From: Bacteroidota bacterium
Lineage (GTDB): Bacteria; Bacteroidota; Bacteroidia; AKYH767-A; JABDAW01
Reading direction: 5' to 3'
Length of the DNA stretch: 12,632 bases
Assembly (NCBI GenBank): GCA_023251595.1
Contig: JAHEYM010000066.1
Span: 1 to 12,632 of the forward strand
The stretch's first letter is position 1. Every line of letters starts with the position of its first letter. Below, piece by piece: positions 1-7,357 of this stretch. Below the pieces are notes generated by a model that saw only the letters and a list, made by a program, of their open reading frames with translations, did not search any database and had not been told where the DNA came from. A program made the translations under genes and the position numbers.

Positions 1-1
1 G

Positions 2-1273
2 CCCGGTCATCCGCTTCAGGAGATTGTCTATGCCGTCATTCCGTCTCATACGGCATTCACTATGAACCTCATTACTGCCCTGTTCTCAGTTCTCGCAACC
101 CTTTTCTTTGCACTTATTCTCGAAAAACTCGGTGTAAAACAATTTATTTGGGGTGCGGCTGCTTTTGCATTTATGCCAATCATTTTCATTCATTCAACCA
201 ACTCGATGGATTATTTATGGACGCTTGCCTTTATCCTGATTTCATATTATAATCTGTTGAATAGAAATTATATTTATGCGGGAATTTTTCTCGGTTTCGC
301 TGTTGGTTGCCGCATTACTTCAGCAGCTTTAATCCTTCCATTTCTTTTGGTTATTTTGGGTGAAAAGGAGGAACGTACCAGAGCAGTTGTATTGCTTTTC
401 CTCAGCTTTATTTTCTCTGTCATGATTTGTTTTTTTCCTCCAATACTCAGATATGGAAGAAGTTTTCTTCAATTTTATGATCAGTTCCCATATCCTTCAT
501 TCATAAAAGTTATTTATAAAGCAGGGATTGGTGTTTGGGGACTCGCAGGCGGCGTGGCTCTTGTATTCCTGCTTATTGGAATTATCAAAAAATTAAGAGA
601 CTATAAATTTGGTGAAGTCAAAATTGTGACGGACCGAATGAATATCTTTTATCGTTATGCCGGAATATTTATCATTCTCATATATATTATTTCTTATCTA
701 AAACTTCCCCAAAAATCGGCTTATCTTATTCCGATTGTTCCATTTTTTATCATCGTGGCAACGCAATATTTGGCGGCAAAACAATTTCGGATTTTTTGTA
801 TTCTGATGATAATTTCTTCCATCGCACCCGGAATAAATTTAGCTGATTCAAAACGTGGTGGAAATTCTTCGCCGATCAGCATGACTGTTGTTACCGGCGG
901 ACAAGCCATCTCACTTGATCTTCTTTATGGTCCGGTGATCGACGATTATCTGAAACGTAAACAAAGAATTCAATTTTCAAACGAAATTATTTCCAAAATC
1001 GATGAGTTGAAGAGTCCGTCTGTCATCATCGCCGGATGGTGGATTGCACCTTTAACAGTTATGATGCGAAATTCCATTATTCCTGACGAACCCGGAAAAT
1101 ATAAACTTAAAAGACAGAATATTAATTTAAAATATAATATAGACGAAAACGAAATGAAAGATTTTTCTTCAAGAGGTTATTCCATATATTATATTGCCGA
1201 TCAGGATTCGGTGAATGATTTGATGTACAGAACGAAGTTCACAAGGAAGTATGCAAAGGCGTTGATGCCTTGA
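2..1273 (+). CDS. Polytopic glycosyltransferase-39/DUF2723-like membrane protein, 5'-truncated by the window
   Basis: Probably an inner-membrane lipid-linked-sugar glycosyltransferase (GT-C fold, PMT/ArnT-like or DUF2723). The frame is open to the left edge: codons before the ATG at 62 read PGHPLQEIVYAVI and then run into MNLITALFSVLA. This matches the pattern of that superfamily, where a His-Pro-rich loop precedes an Asn-Leu-x-Ser/Thr-Ala-Leu helix. The ATG at 62 is therefore likely internal and the true start lies outside. Numbered from that ATG, hydrophobic helices are visible at about 1-22, 28-45, 50-65, 72-98, 106-128, 155-175, 198-213, 218-237 and 241-258, followed by a soluble C-terminal part of about 140 residues. 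It ends nine bases before the convergent secreted-protein gene. The catalytic first loop, usually with an Asp/Glu, is not in view. Membrane topology is seen; the family assignment is inference. Confidence 0.6.
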   Translation, partial: PGHPLQEIVYAVIPSHTAFTMNLITALFSVLATLFFALILEKLGVKQFIWGAAAFAFMPIIFIHSTNSMDYLWTLAFILISYYNLLNRNYIYAGIFLGFAVGCRITSAALILPFLLVILGEKEERTRAVVLLFLSFIFSVMICFFPPILRYGRSFLQFYDQFPYPSFIKVIYKAGIGVWGLAGGVALVFLLIGIIKKLRDYKFGEVKIVTDRMNIFYRYAGIFIILIYIISYLKLPQKSAYLIPIVPFFIIVATQYLAAKQFRIFCILMIISSIAPGINLADSKRGGNSSPISMTVVTGGQAISLDLLYGPVIDDYLKRKQRIQFSNEIISKIDELKSPSVIIAGWWIAPLTVMMRNSIIPDEPGKYKLKRQNINLKYNIDENEMKDFSSRGYSIYYIADQDSVNDLMYRTKFTRKYAKALMP

Positions 1274-1282
1274 GCTCTCATT

Positions 1283-3382
1283 TCACCTTCCCGCCACCGC
1301 TAACTTCATCGAATAAATTTTTCCGTTAGCACCGGAAATTTTCACCATATATAATCCCGCAGAGAGCGAAATATTTTCAATATTAAATGAGCCCTGATTT
1401 CCACTTTGACGCAAACCGGATATCGAAACATTTCCATCCACCAAATTGCCCGTTATTCCATAAATATGAATATCGTTTTTATTGATGGTTGAATTAATAT
1501 TTTCGAAATACACTACAGCATGGTCCGTAAATGGAGATGGGAATGTCTGCAGACGAACATTATTTACTATCGGTTTGACTGAGGTTGGCGACTGAATAAT
1601 ATCTGTTGTTCTGTTCGTCAAAACAGGTGAATTAAAATCGAAATAAATCGCCGCCGAATTATCTATAATTGTTCCCGGTTGATTATTCGCGTGCTGATGA
1701 ATTCTGAATTTCACAAATCCGTGACTTCCTTCCAAACTCGTGGCACTATCTGGCAAATTAATTCCCGCGAAAGTAAATTGAATTACACCGTTTCCAAAAA
1801 CGGAAAAAGTATAAGGATAAGATGCAGCACCCGGTTCAACACTTGTTATATCAAGATACGGAGAAATCGAATCCCGCACCATTACAGTGATTGCCGGCGC
1901 TGACCCTGAATTTTGAAATCCAATTTCATATTCCAAAACATCTGTGCTTAGAATAAATTCATTTACTATATATCCATTCGCAGGAAAATTAACCGATGCA
2001 ACACGTTTTTCATTCGGATCTAAAGAATTTATACTTGTGCGACATTCCGTGTCCGAATTATTTGACATCAGACAATCGGTTAGCGAAGAAGAGATCGTAG
2101 CATCCGCACAATGAACGGTACCAAGTGTCATATCACAGGAAATTGAATCGTTTGTTATAATCGTAATACACTGTCCGCTGAGAATACTATCAAGTGTGAA
2201 TTGCCATATATTTCCTGAAATATTTGTTGCAGGATAATTCGCGCTGAGAAAAATAACACTGTCAGGTATGGTAACATTCACGGAAATATTATATACTGTC
2301 GTCACAAAATTATTACAGCACTGTATATAATAATTACTCGGAAAACAGGGTCTGAAATTCCACGAGCCCATACTTACACTTAAATCTACACAACTATAAT
2401 CAACCGTGTCCGCAAAATTATTTCCGGATGAAGTATTTCCATAACTTGAAAACGACGTACTTAAAGAACCGTTCGAAGCGGGACAAAACTGTGGTGTGAG
2501 TGGTGATAAATCCTGTGCAATAGTGAAAGTTCCGGTATCGGCAAATGCGCTATAATAGCCCGCATTATCAGTATATGCATAGGTTGGTCCGGGAGTAATA
2601 GTTACAATTCTGTTGGGCATTGGCGGTTCAGAATTGTCCAGACAATTTTGATTATTATCCACGAAAATTCTTCCATTAATTATATTTGAATTCAGTACTG
2701 TCGCGCAGCCGAGAATCGGTACAAAACGAACGGCTTCATTCGCGGTGGTCCAATGCGCAGGATAATTTCTTCCGGCATACACGACTGCTTCAGTTCCGGT
2801 AGCATTCTGGACACATTCGATTGCACCTCCCGAATTCCATTGCAGACAAACCGGTTTACTCTCAACAAATATTTCAATAATATTACTGGTTTCATAAAGT
2901 TTTATCTGACTCGTAAAAACCATTCCCGTACAGCTATACATAGGAATTGAATCATAAGAAACAACGAACACCCTGTTGGGAGCAACTCCGGTTCGATTAT
3001 AATATATATGACCACCTGTCGTAGGTAAAAGATCCTGCCAGGGAGCCATAATCGTATTCATAGGATTAGAAGAACTTGGCACGGGCGTGCCTATTGGCCA
3101 TATACAATAACTGCCGGCCATTGAAAGATCAAAACAAACAATATTATTCGAGCCGATTATGAGAGAATCATAATTTATCCCGAAAAAACAGAAAGGAAAA
3201 CCGATTGAAATCGAAGGAGAATACTGATCATCACCCAACGTAATTGACGTTCCTGCATTGTAAGCATCCGGCATGTATGGCATTGAAGCCACCATATAAG
3301 AAGGACCTTGCGCGTTTACCAGGCTTGAAAAAACGATGAGAATTATGGCGGAAAAACGGACTTCTTGTAAAACTTTTTTCAT
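1283..3382 (-). CDS. Secreted multidomain protein with T9SS type A C-terminal sorting domain
   Basis: A 699-residue exported protein. Residues 1-24 form a signal peptide (Lys-Lys start, hydrophobic core, VNA|QG cleavage site). Residues 45-225 resemble the Cys-containing N-terminal beta domain common in Bacteroidota adhesin-like proteins. Residues 236-285 look like an SdrD-B/carboxypeptidase-regulatory-type beta sandwich (GRIFVDNNQNC, then a DNAGYYSA strand). Residues 454-595 carry the DPNEK signature and the NSAAIYFDFNSPV end of DUF7619-like domains. Residues 610-699 are a T9SS type A sorting domain (FPSPF start, GLYMVKISG near the end), so the product should be moved across the outer membrane by PorSS/T9SS and attached to the surface or released. 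The ATG at 3380-3382 fits the signal peptide, and no Shine-Dalgarno is visible. No catalytic motif was recognised; a surface or adhesive role is inference. Confidence 0.85.
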   Translation of the reverse strand: MKKVLQEVRFSAIILIVFSSLVNAQGPSYMVASMPYMPDAYNAGTSITLGDDQYSPSISIGFPFCFFGINYDSLIIGSNNIVCFDLSMAGSYCIWPIGTPVPSSSNPMNTIMAPWQDLLPTTGGHIYYNRTGVAPNRVFVVSYDSIPMYSCTGMVFTSQIKLYETSNIIEIFVESKPVCLQWNSGGAIECVQNATGTEAVVYAGRNYPAHWTTANEAVRFVPILGCATVLNSNIINGRIFVDNNQNCLDNSEPPMPNRIVTITPGPTYAYTDNAGYYSAFADTGTFTIAQDLSPLTPQFCPASNGSLSTSFSSYGNTSSGNNFADTVDYSCVDLSVSMGSWNFRPCFPSNYYIQCCNNFVTTVYNISVNVTIPDSVIFLSANYPATNISGNIWQFTLDSILSGQCITIITNDSISCDMTLGTVHCADATISSSLTDCLMSNNSDTECRTSINSLDPNEKRVASVNFPANGYIVNEFILSTDVLEYEIGFQNSGSAPAITVMVRDSISPYLDITSVEPGAASYPYTFSVFGNGVIQFTFAGINLPDSATSLEGSHGFVKFRIHQHANNQPGTIIDNSAAIYFDFNSPVLTNRTTDIIQSPTSVKPIVNNVRLQTFPSPFTDHAVVYFENINSTINKNDIHIYGITGNLVDGNVSISGLRQSGNQGSFNIENISLSAGLYMVKISGANGKIYSMKLAVAGR

Positions 3383-3412
3383 GTTTTTGTGGGGATAAGT
3401 GGTTTAAGATCA

Positions 3413-3420
3413 TAAAAGTA
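3413..3420 (-). promoter_or_regulatory. Weak candidate -7 box for the secreted-protein gene
   Basis: On the minus strand TACTTTTA differs in one base from the Bacteroidetes -7 consensus TAnnTTTG and lies about 30 bases before the ATG at 3382. The -33 region has only a T-rich stretch, so the call is weak. Confidence 0.25.
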
Positions 3421-3426
3421 GAGCAT

Positions 3427-3459
3427 TTTGATGAGAAAAACTAAAAATCTGTGAATTTG
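3427..3459 (+). promoter_or_regulatory. Weak candidate promoter for comM
   Basis: TTTG at 3427-3430 and TGAATTTG at 3452-3459 are 21 bases apart. This resembles the Bacteroidetes -33/-7 pair with one mismatch in the -7 box. Initiation here would put the whole 8-bp repeat array in the comM 5' leader. The motif is short and the call is tentative. Confidence 0.25.
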
Positions 3460-3530
3460 TTTGTTCAGTTCATCCCGATCATCTATCTTCGCTCCGTCTT
3501 AGCCCTGAATTCCTCATTTGGAGGAACTTT

Positions 3531-3658
3531 TCAACCTATCAACTTTTCAACCTATCAACCTATCAACCTATCAACCTATCAACCTATCAACCTATCAACC
3601 TATCAACCTATCATCCTATCATCCTATCATCCTATCATCCTATCATCTTATCAACTTT
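3531..3658 (+). repeat. 8-bp tandem repeat array, 16 units, upstream of comM
   Basis: Sixteen head-to-tail 8-mers with no spacers: TCAACCTA, TCAACTTT, then eight TCAACCTA (3547-3610), four TCATCCTA (3611-3642), TCATCTTA, and a closing TCAACTTT. The array ends 20 bases before the comM ATG. Because 8 is not a multiple of 3, the repeat peptide has a 24-bp (8-residue) period. The unit has no stop codon in any plus-strand frame, which explains why an open frame extends upstream of comM. The block order (TCAACCTA block, then TCATCCTA block) suggests expansion by slippage after a point change. Confidence 0.95.
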
Positions 3659-3678
3659 TCACTAAAAAACCCATTTCC

Positions 3679-4734
3679 ATGTTAGTAAAAACTTTTGGTT
3701 CCGCCGTTTACGGCGTCTCAGCTACTACGATCACGATCGAGGTTAATGTAGCTCCCGGTGTTAACTTTATTTTGGTCGGGCTGCCCGACAATGCGGTAAA
3801 AGAGAGTCACAAACGTATAGTTGCGGCTCTAAGAAATTCAGGATTTAAAAATCCCGGAAAAGAGGTCGTAATTAATATGGCTCCGGCTGACATCCGAAAG
3901 GAGGGCTCCGCCTACGATCTGCCTATCGCCATTGGAATTCTTGCCGGTTCTGAGCAGGTAAATCCTGCGACACTCGATCAATTTATTTTAATGGGTGAAT
4001 TATCTTTAGATGGTAGTCTTCAACCTATCCGTGGCGTTCTCCCCATCGCTATTCAAGCGCGTCGAGAGGGTTTCAAAGGATTAATTCTTCCTGCAGATAA
4101 TGCAAAAGAAGCGGCGATTGTAGATGGGCTTGAAGTATATGGTGCAAAAAATATTTCTGAAGTTGTCGATTTTTTCCAAACCGGTAAAGGAATGGAACGT
4201 GTCATTGTTGATATCCGGCAGGAATTGCAAAAAAGTCAACATAATATGGAATTCGATTTCTCGGATGTGAAAGGCGCTGAAAATATTAAACGTGCTTTGG
4301 AAATCGCTGCTGCCGGTGGACATAATGTAATATTAATCGGTCCGCCTGGAGCAGGAAAAACAATGCTGGCGAAACGTCTTCCCGGAATACTTCCGCCATT
4401 GAGTATTGATGAGGCGCTCGAGACTACAAAAATTCATTCTGTTGCGGGAAAAATTCGCAAAGAAACTTCTTTAATTTGCGCCCGTCCGTTTCGCTCTCCG
4501 CATCATACAATTTCTGATGTTGCATTGGTAGGTGGAGGAGGAATTCCACAGCCCGGAGAAATATCGCTCGCACATAATGGTGTTTTATTTTTGGATGAAT
4601 TACCTGAATTTAAAAGAACAGTGTTGGAAGTAATGCGTCAACCGCTTGAAGAGAGAAAAGTGACAATTTCAAGGGCGAGATTAACAGTCGAATATCCTGC
4701 AAGTTTTATGTTGATTGCCTCGATGAATCCTTGA
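3679..4734 (+). pseudogene. comM: comM/yifB 5' fragment (Mg-chelatase-like AAA+ ATPase), interrupted by an integrated element
   Basis: ComM/YifB is a hexameric AAA+ helicase that promotes branch migration during natural transformation. I start it at the ATG at 3679 because MLVKTFGSAVYG is the family's normal N-terminus; the longer upstream frame only translates the 8-bp repeats. Residues 1-165 are the ChlI-type N-terminal domain (VGLPDNAVKES at 33-43, APADIRKEG at 68-76). Walker A GPPGAGKT is at 221-228 and Walker B VLFLDE at 302-307, with the RPFRSPHHT segment at 269-277. The frame stops after Asn350-Pro351, where full-length proteins (about 500 residues) continue with Cys-Pro-Cys-Gly. Missing are that Cys motif, the arginine finger, sensor 2 and the C-terminal Mg-chelatase domain, so the product is very likely inactive. 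The TGA at 4732-4734 straddles the junction with the element. Confidence 0.93.
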
Positions 4735-6202
4735 AGTTTCGTTGACTATTTCCCTCGATTTGATTGTGAGGTAAATAGGATAGGTTAATTGATATGTCCT
4801 CCGCTCCCACTGTGATTTTGTTGGTTATGACTTCTACGATGTTTCGCTTCTCTTCGAATGATAGTACGCTCCAGCGTTGGTACAAGTCCTTCGCATCGCG
4901 AAGGACGGTGTCTGAGGAAAGATACTGTATTTTCAGTATGTCTATCTCTGCTTGCAGGTTGGGCAACCTCTCTTGTAGCTGGGTGAGCCGTTCTTCAAGG
5001 GGGGTGTGGTGTTGCATGAAGCTGTCTCTGTTCATTTCGCCGTTTAACCTCATATTGACCAGTTCATTCATCTTTTTGGTGACCTTTGATATGTCCTCAT
5101 TCTGCATGTTCAGGAGAGTTTCTTTCTCGTTTATTACCGTTCCCGATTGATTGAGAAACTGATCGAGTTCGATGTCAGTTAGAAGAAATGATTTCAGTTG
5201 ATCGTGAAAGATTTCATCGAGATCGGAAACGGGAATTCTTCTTTTGCAGTTTCGGCAGGTGAAGATTTTCGTTTTGTGAAAAACGTACATTGATTTTCCG
5301 CAGGTGCAGAAAACGAATCCGGAGAGAAGGTGAGAAGGAGTTCGACCCGGTTTTGTCCTTTTGTGTTCCTGTTCGTCAAGAAGTCGGTTGCATTCGTTCC
5401 AGAGTTCAGATGAAACGATTGGCTCACAAGGGGTGATGATCCAGTCCGAGGTTGGTTTGAGTTCCCAATGTTTTTTGTCGCCAGTACTTTTGGTGTAATT
5501 TGCCCGGCGTTCACCTTTTGCTGATGGGTCTCGAAGAAGTCGGCTGACTGTCGTATCTGTGAACTTTGAGCCATTCCTTGTCCGGTAGCCCATTGTGTTT
5601 AACTGGTCGGCAGTGGTTTTTTTACGCTTGTGTTTTAGGAATACCTCGTACAGAACTTTCCTTACTGGTGCCTCCTTCTCATCAACAACATACTGCTTAT
5701 CTACCCATCGATACCCGAACGGAGCAGGACCTCCCAAGGGTTTGCCCATTCTGGCTCTAATTGGAACAGAGGCAGCAACACGGTCAGCGATTTCAGCACG
5801 TTCCCATTCTGCCATTGCAGCAATAATAGTGTAGAAAAGCCTTCCGGCAGGGCTTGAGGTATCTACGTTCTCTGAGAGAGAAATGAGGTCAGCATTGTTG
5901 TGACGGAAGATTTCCGAAAATTCAAGCAATTCCTTGGTATTACGAGCAAGCCGGGCAAGCTTTGAGAAGATCAATCCATCGATCTTCTTATCCCGAATAT
6001 CTTTAAGCATTCGCTTCGCTTCGGGATGTTCAATTACAGCCTTGCCGCTTACTGCTTCCAGACGGTACACTTCGAGTACATTCCAGCCTTTTGATTCAGC
6101 GTATAGACGGGCTCTTCTTTCGTGATGTTCAGGACTGTCATCTTTGACTTGCATGTCGGTGGACACTCTGATCCAGATGCCGACTGATTTGGGGTTTTCC
6201 AT
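4706..6202 (-). CDS. Large serine recombinase (integrase) of the comM-inserted element
   Basis: A site-specific DNA recombinase of 498 residues, typical length for large serine recombinases. Residues 6-142 form the resolvase-type catalytic domain: IRVST with nucleophile Ser14 and Arg12, the KLARLAR segment with Arg84/Arg87, and the AAMAEWERAEIADR helix at 128-141. Residues 155-270 match the recombinase DNA-binding domain (PFGYRW, then an RLLRDP segment). A zinc ribbon follows with Cys299, Cys301, Cys316 and Cys319. A coiled-coil region spans about 355-425, consistent with the motif controlling integration versus excision. The domain order is complete, so it looks active. The last codons (Lys491 to Thr498) and the TAA lie in comM sequence, overlapping the comM fragment convergently by 29 bases. 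A good promoter lies just upstream of its ATG. Function is confidently assigned; directionality factors are not seen. Confidence 0.95.
   Translation of the reverse strand: MENPKSVGIWIRVSTDMQVKDDSPEHHERRARLYAESKGWNVLEVYRLEAVSGKAVIEHPEAKRMLKDIRDKKIDGLIFSKLARLARNTKELLEFSEIFRHNNADLISLSENVDTSSPAGRLFYTIIAAMAEWERAEIADRVAASVPIRARMGKPLGGPAPFGYRWVDKQYVVDEKEAPVRKVLYEVFLKHKRKKTTADQLNTMGYRTRNGSKFTDTTVSRLLRDPSAKGERRANYTKSTGDKKHWELKPTSDWIITPCEPIVSSELWNECNRLLDEQEHKRTKPGRTPSHLLSGFVFCTCGKSMYVFHKTKIFTCRNCKRRIPVSDLDEIFHDQLKSFLLTDIELDQFLNQSGTVINEKETLLNMQNEDISKVTKKMNELVNMRLNGEMNRDSFMQHHTPLEERLTQLQERLPNLQAEIDILKIQYLSSDTVLRDAKDLYQRWSVLSFEEKRNIVEVITNKITVGAEDISINLSYLPHNQIEGNSQRNFKDSSRQST
4723..4735. other. Probable left attachment junction (attL) of a serine-recombinase element in comM
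   Basis: comM sequence is recognisable up to the Met-Asn-Pro codons (4723-4731) and probably the first two bases of the Cys codon (TG, 4732-4733). From about 4734 it no longer encodes ComM. The recombinase gene lies immediately to the right and reads across this point. Serine recombinases use very short crossover cores, so the exact core cannot be fixed without the right junction or an intact comM from a relative. Confidence 0.75.
4746..4778. repeat. Imperfect inverted repeat just inside the element end
   Basis: CTATTTCCCTC (4746-4756) and GAGGTAAATAG (4768-4778) are inverted copies with 10 of 11 bases pairing and an 11-base spacer. They start about 12 bases inside the junction, within the recombinase 3' coding end. 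Neither strand has a T-tract after the hairpin, which argues against an intrinsic terminator. A recombinase-binding or regulatory site is possible. Confidence 0.6.
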
Positions 6203-6236
6203 TAGAAAAGATTTTTAGAGGTTAGAAAAGAGAAAG

Positions 6237-6268
6237 CAAATATAATAAAACTACACTATATAATCAAA
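6237..6268 (-). promoter_or_regulatory. Bacteroidetes-type promoter for the recombinase
   Basis: On the minus strand TTTG (6265-6268) is followed after 20 bases by TATATTTG (6237-6244), an exact match to the -33 TTTG / -7 TAnnTTTG pattern with normal spacing. The -7 box ends about 34 bases before the recombinase ATG at 6202, leaving a leader of roughly 25-30 bases. Confidence 0.6.
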
Positions 6269-6301
6269 ACGTTTTTTAACAATTATTAAAGAAAAATTTC
6301 C

Positions 6302-6317
6302 TGGATTTTAGAATCCA
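6302..6317. repeat. Short inverted repeat upstream of the recombinase
   Basis: TGGATT (6302-6307) and AATCCA (6312-6317) are exact inverted copies around TTAG, about 35 bases upstream of the recombinase -33 box. It could be an operator or a small hairpin. Arms this short can arise by chance. Confidence 0.3.
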
Positions 6318-6385
6318 TCTAAATAATTATCGACACTAATTATTATTGAGTTAAAATTTTAAAGGTCCGAGTTGAACCAGTAATT

Positions 6386-6401
6386 GATTAACCGGCTAAT
6401 C
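6386..6401. repeat. Near-palindrome centred on CCGG
   Basis: GATTAACCGGCTAATC matches its own reverse complement at 14 of 16 positions. It lies in the gap between the 272-aa gene (whose stop is at 6425) and the recombinase. On the minus strand it could form a six-pair stem with one G-U pair and a CCGG loop, but no T-run follows. The rest of the 222-base gap (6203-6424) is AT-rich with nothing else I can name. Confidence 0.35.
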
Positions 6402-6424
6402 TAAACAGTCCTCTATTTTGAGGG

Positions 6425-7243
6425 TTACTTTGCCAGAGTTTCAGACATTAAAGTTGTTCCGTTAATAAGCCAAGTCTGAAATTTTTGGTTACAATAATTG
6501 ATTTTATTCTTAATCATACGACTTACAACTTCTATATCAGTACTGTCCGAATGATGAATTGATGATCCCAAAAAGCTGTCCGTATTCTTCTTTAAAAGCG
6601 TTAAGTAGTTACGATATTGAATAATAGAATTATCGAGATCGTTTCTTTTCAAAAGCCACATGAGTCTATTTCGATTAATTTTAACCCCGAAATTATCTAT
6701 ATCTCGAAGATCAGATTCGATTTCACATAATATGTCATATAGTTTCCAAACTGCAAATAACTCGCTACTAATTGAAGTTTTGGCAGATAATATTATTATT
6801 TCTCTTTGAAGCAAAACATCCCCAATCTTGTGTTCATAATGAGATTCTATTTCTATTAGTGAAATGTCTTTATTACCGTTAATGATTTCTAATTCAACGG
6901 TCATGTATTCTTTCATTCTCTGGATGATAAGATTTATAGTCTTTTCATCCCATCCAGTATTTAGTAAATTCTTGGTTACTGTCCTCCATAGTTCAAGAAG
7001 CTGTTGGTTGGATAAATTTTTATTGACTTCAAAATAATAACCAAGCCGATAAAATAGTTTTTGAATCTTCTCTAAGTTCTTCTTTATCCTCCATCTTTTG
7101 AAAAATGGAATATGAAGTTGTATTTGAAAATGCTTTATGTGTCTATCAGTGTATAAAGCTGTAAACTTTTCTTTTAATTCAAGTTGCAGAGCACTGTCAG
7201 AATTAACTAGTATTGGTGCATTTATGAATCTCACGTATGACAA
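6425..7243 (-). CDS. Uncharacterised 272-aa cytoplasmic protein
   Basis: I do not recognise this protein. It has no signal peptide or membrane segment and reads as a largely helical protein rich in Leu, Ile, Lys, Asn and Tyr. A strongly basic, aromatic patch lies at about 47-70 (FFKRWRIKKN, FYRLGYYF), which could contact nucleic acid or a membrane surface. The frame begins at a TTG (7241-7243), with a GTG three codons later (7232-7234) as an alternative. An in-frame TAA lies two codons before the TTG, so the start is confined to these. It sits between the recombinase and the SemiSWEET gene on the same strand, 111 bases downstream of the latter's stop. It may be a cargo or element-maintenance gene; there is no direct evidence for a function. 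Confidence 0.7.
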   Translation of the reverse strand: MSYVRFINAPILVNSDSALQLELKEKFTALYTDRHIKHFQIQLHIPFFKRWRIKKNLEKIQKLFYRLGYYFEVNKNLSNQQLLELWRTVTKNLLNTGWDEKTINLIIQRMKEYMTVELEIINGNKDISLIEIESHYEHKIGDVLLQREIIILSAKTSISSELFAVWKLYDILCEIESDLRDIDNFGVKINRNRLMWLLKRNDLDNSIIQYRNYLTLLKKNTDSFLGSSIHHSDSTDIEVVSRMIKNKINYCNQKFQTWLINGTTLMSETLAK

Positions 7244-7336
7244 TATTTATCGTTATTTATAAAACATTTTATATTATTTACATTTGCTGGAAATATGAAT
7301 TACCTGAATTCAAATTCGTTTTTTTCTACATATTTC

Positions 7337-7357
7337 ATTGGTAACTATTGGTAACTA
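7337..7357. repeat. 10-bp tandem duplication over the SemiSWEET stop codon
   Basis: ATTGGTAACT occurs twice in direct succession (7337-7346, 7347-7356). The second copy overlaps the stop codon of the SemiSWEET gene (TAG on the minus strand, 7355-7357). Confidence 0.8.

Noticed and set aside
62..64. ATG at 62 as the true start of the first gene
   Set aside because: The frame is open to the window edge, and the residues before the ATG fit the glycosyltransferase family, so the gene enters from outside.
1270..1290. Terminator between the first two convergent genes
   Set aside because: The gap is only nine bases. GAGCTC is a short palindrome there, but no stable hairpin with a T-run is visible.
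3531..3658. CRISPR-like array
   Set aside because: The units are only 8 bp, contiguous and without spacers, so it is a simple tandem repeat.
3451..3678. Upstream in-frame extension of comM by 76 codons
   Set aside because: It mostly translates the stop-free 8-bp repeat. The recognised ComM N-terminus starts at the ATG at 3679.
4794..5834. Several antisense open frames within the recombinase gene
   Set aside because: The recombinase frame has continuous, complete domain matches. The opposite-strand frames have no recognisable content and are shadows.
6364..6385. tRNA T-arm-like stretch on the minus strand (GGTTCAACTCGGACC)
   Set aside because: The bases flanking TTCAACT do not form the five-pair stem, and no acceptor, D or anticodon arm is found around it.
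7279..7286. TACATTTG promoter-like motif on the plus strand
   Set aside because: No plus-strand gene follows it, so it is probably a chance match in AT-rich DNA.
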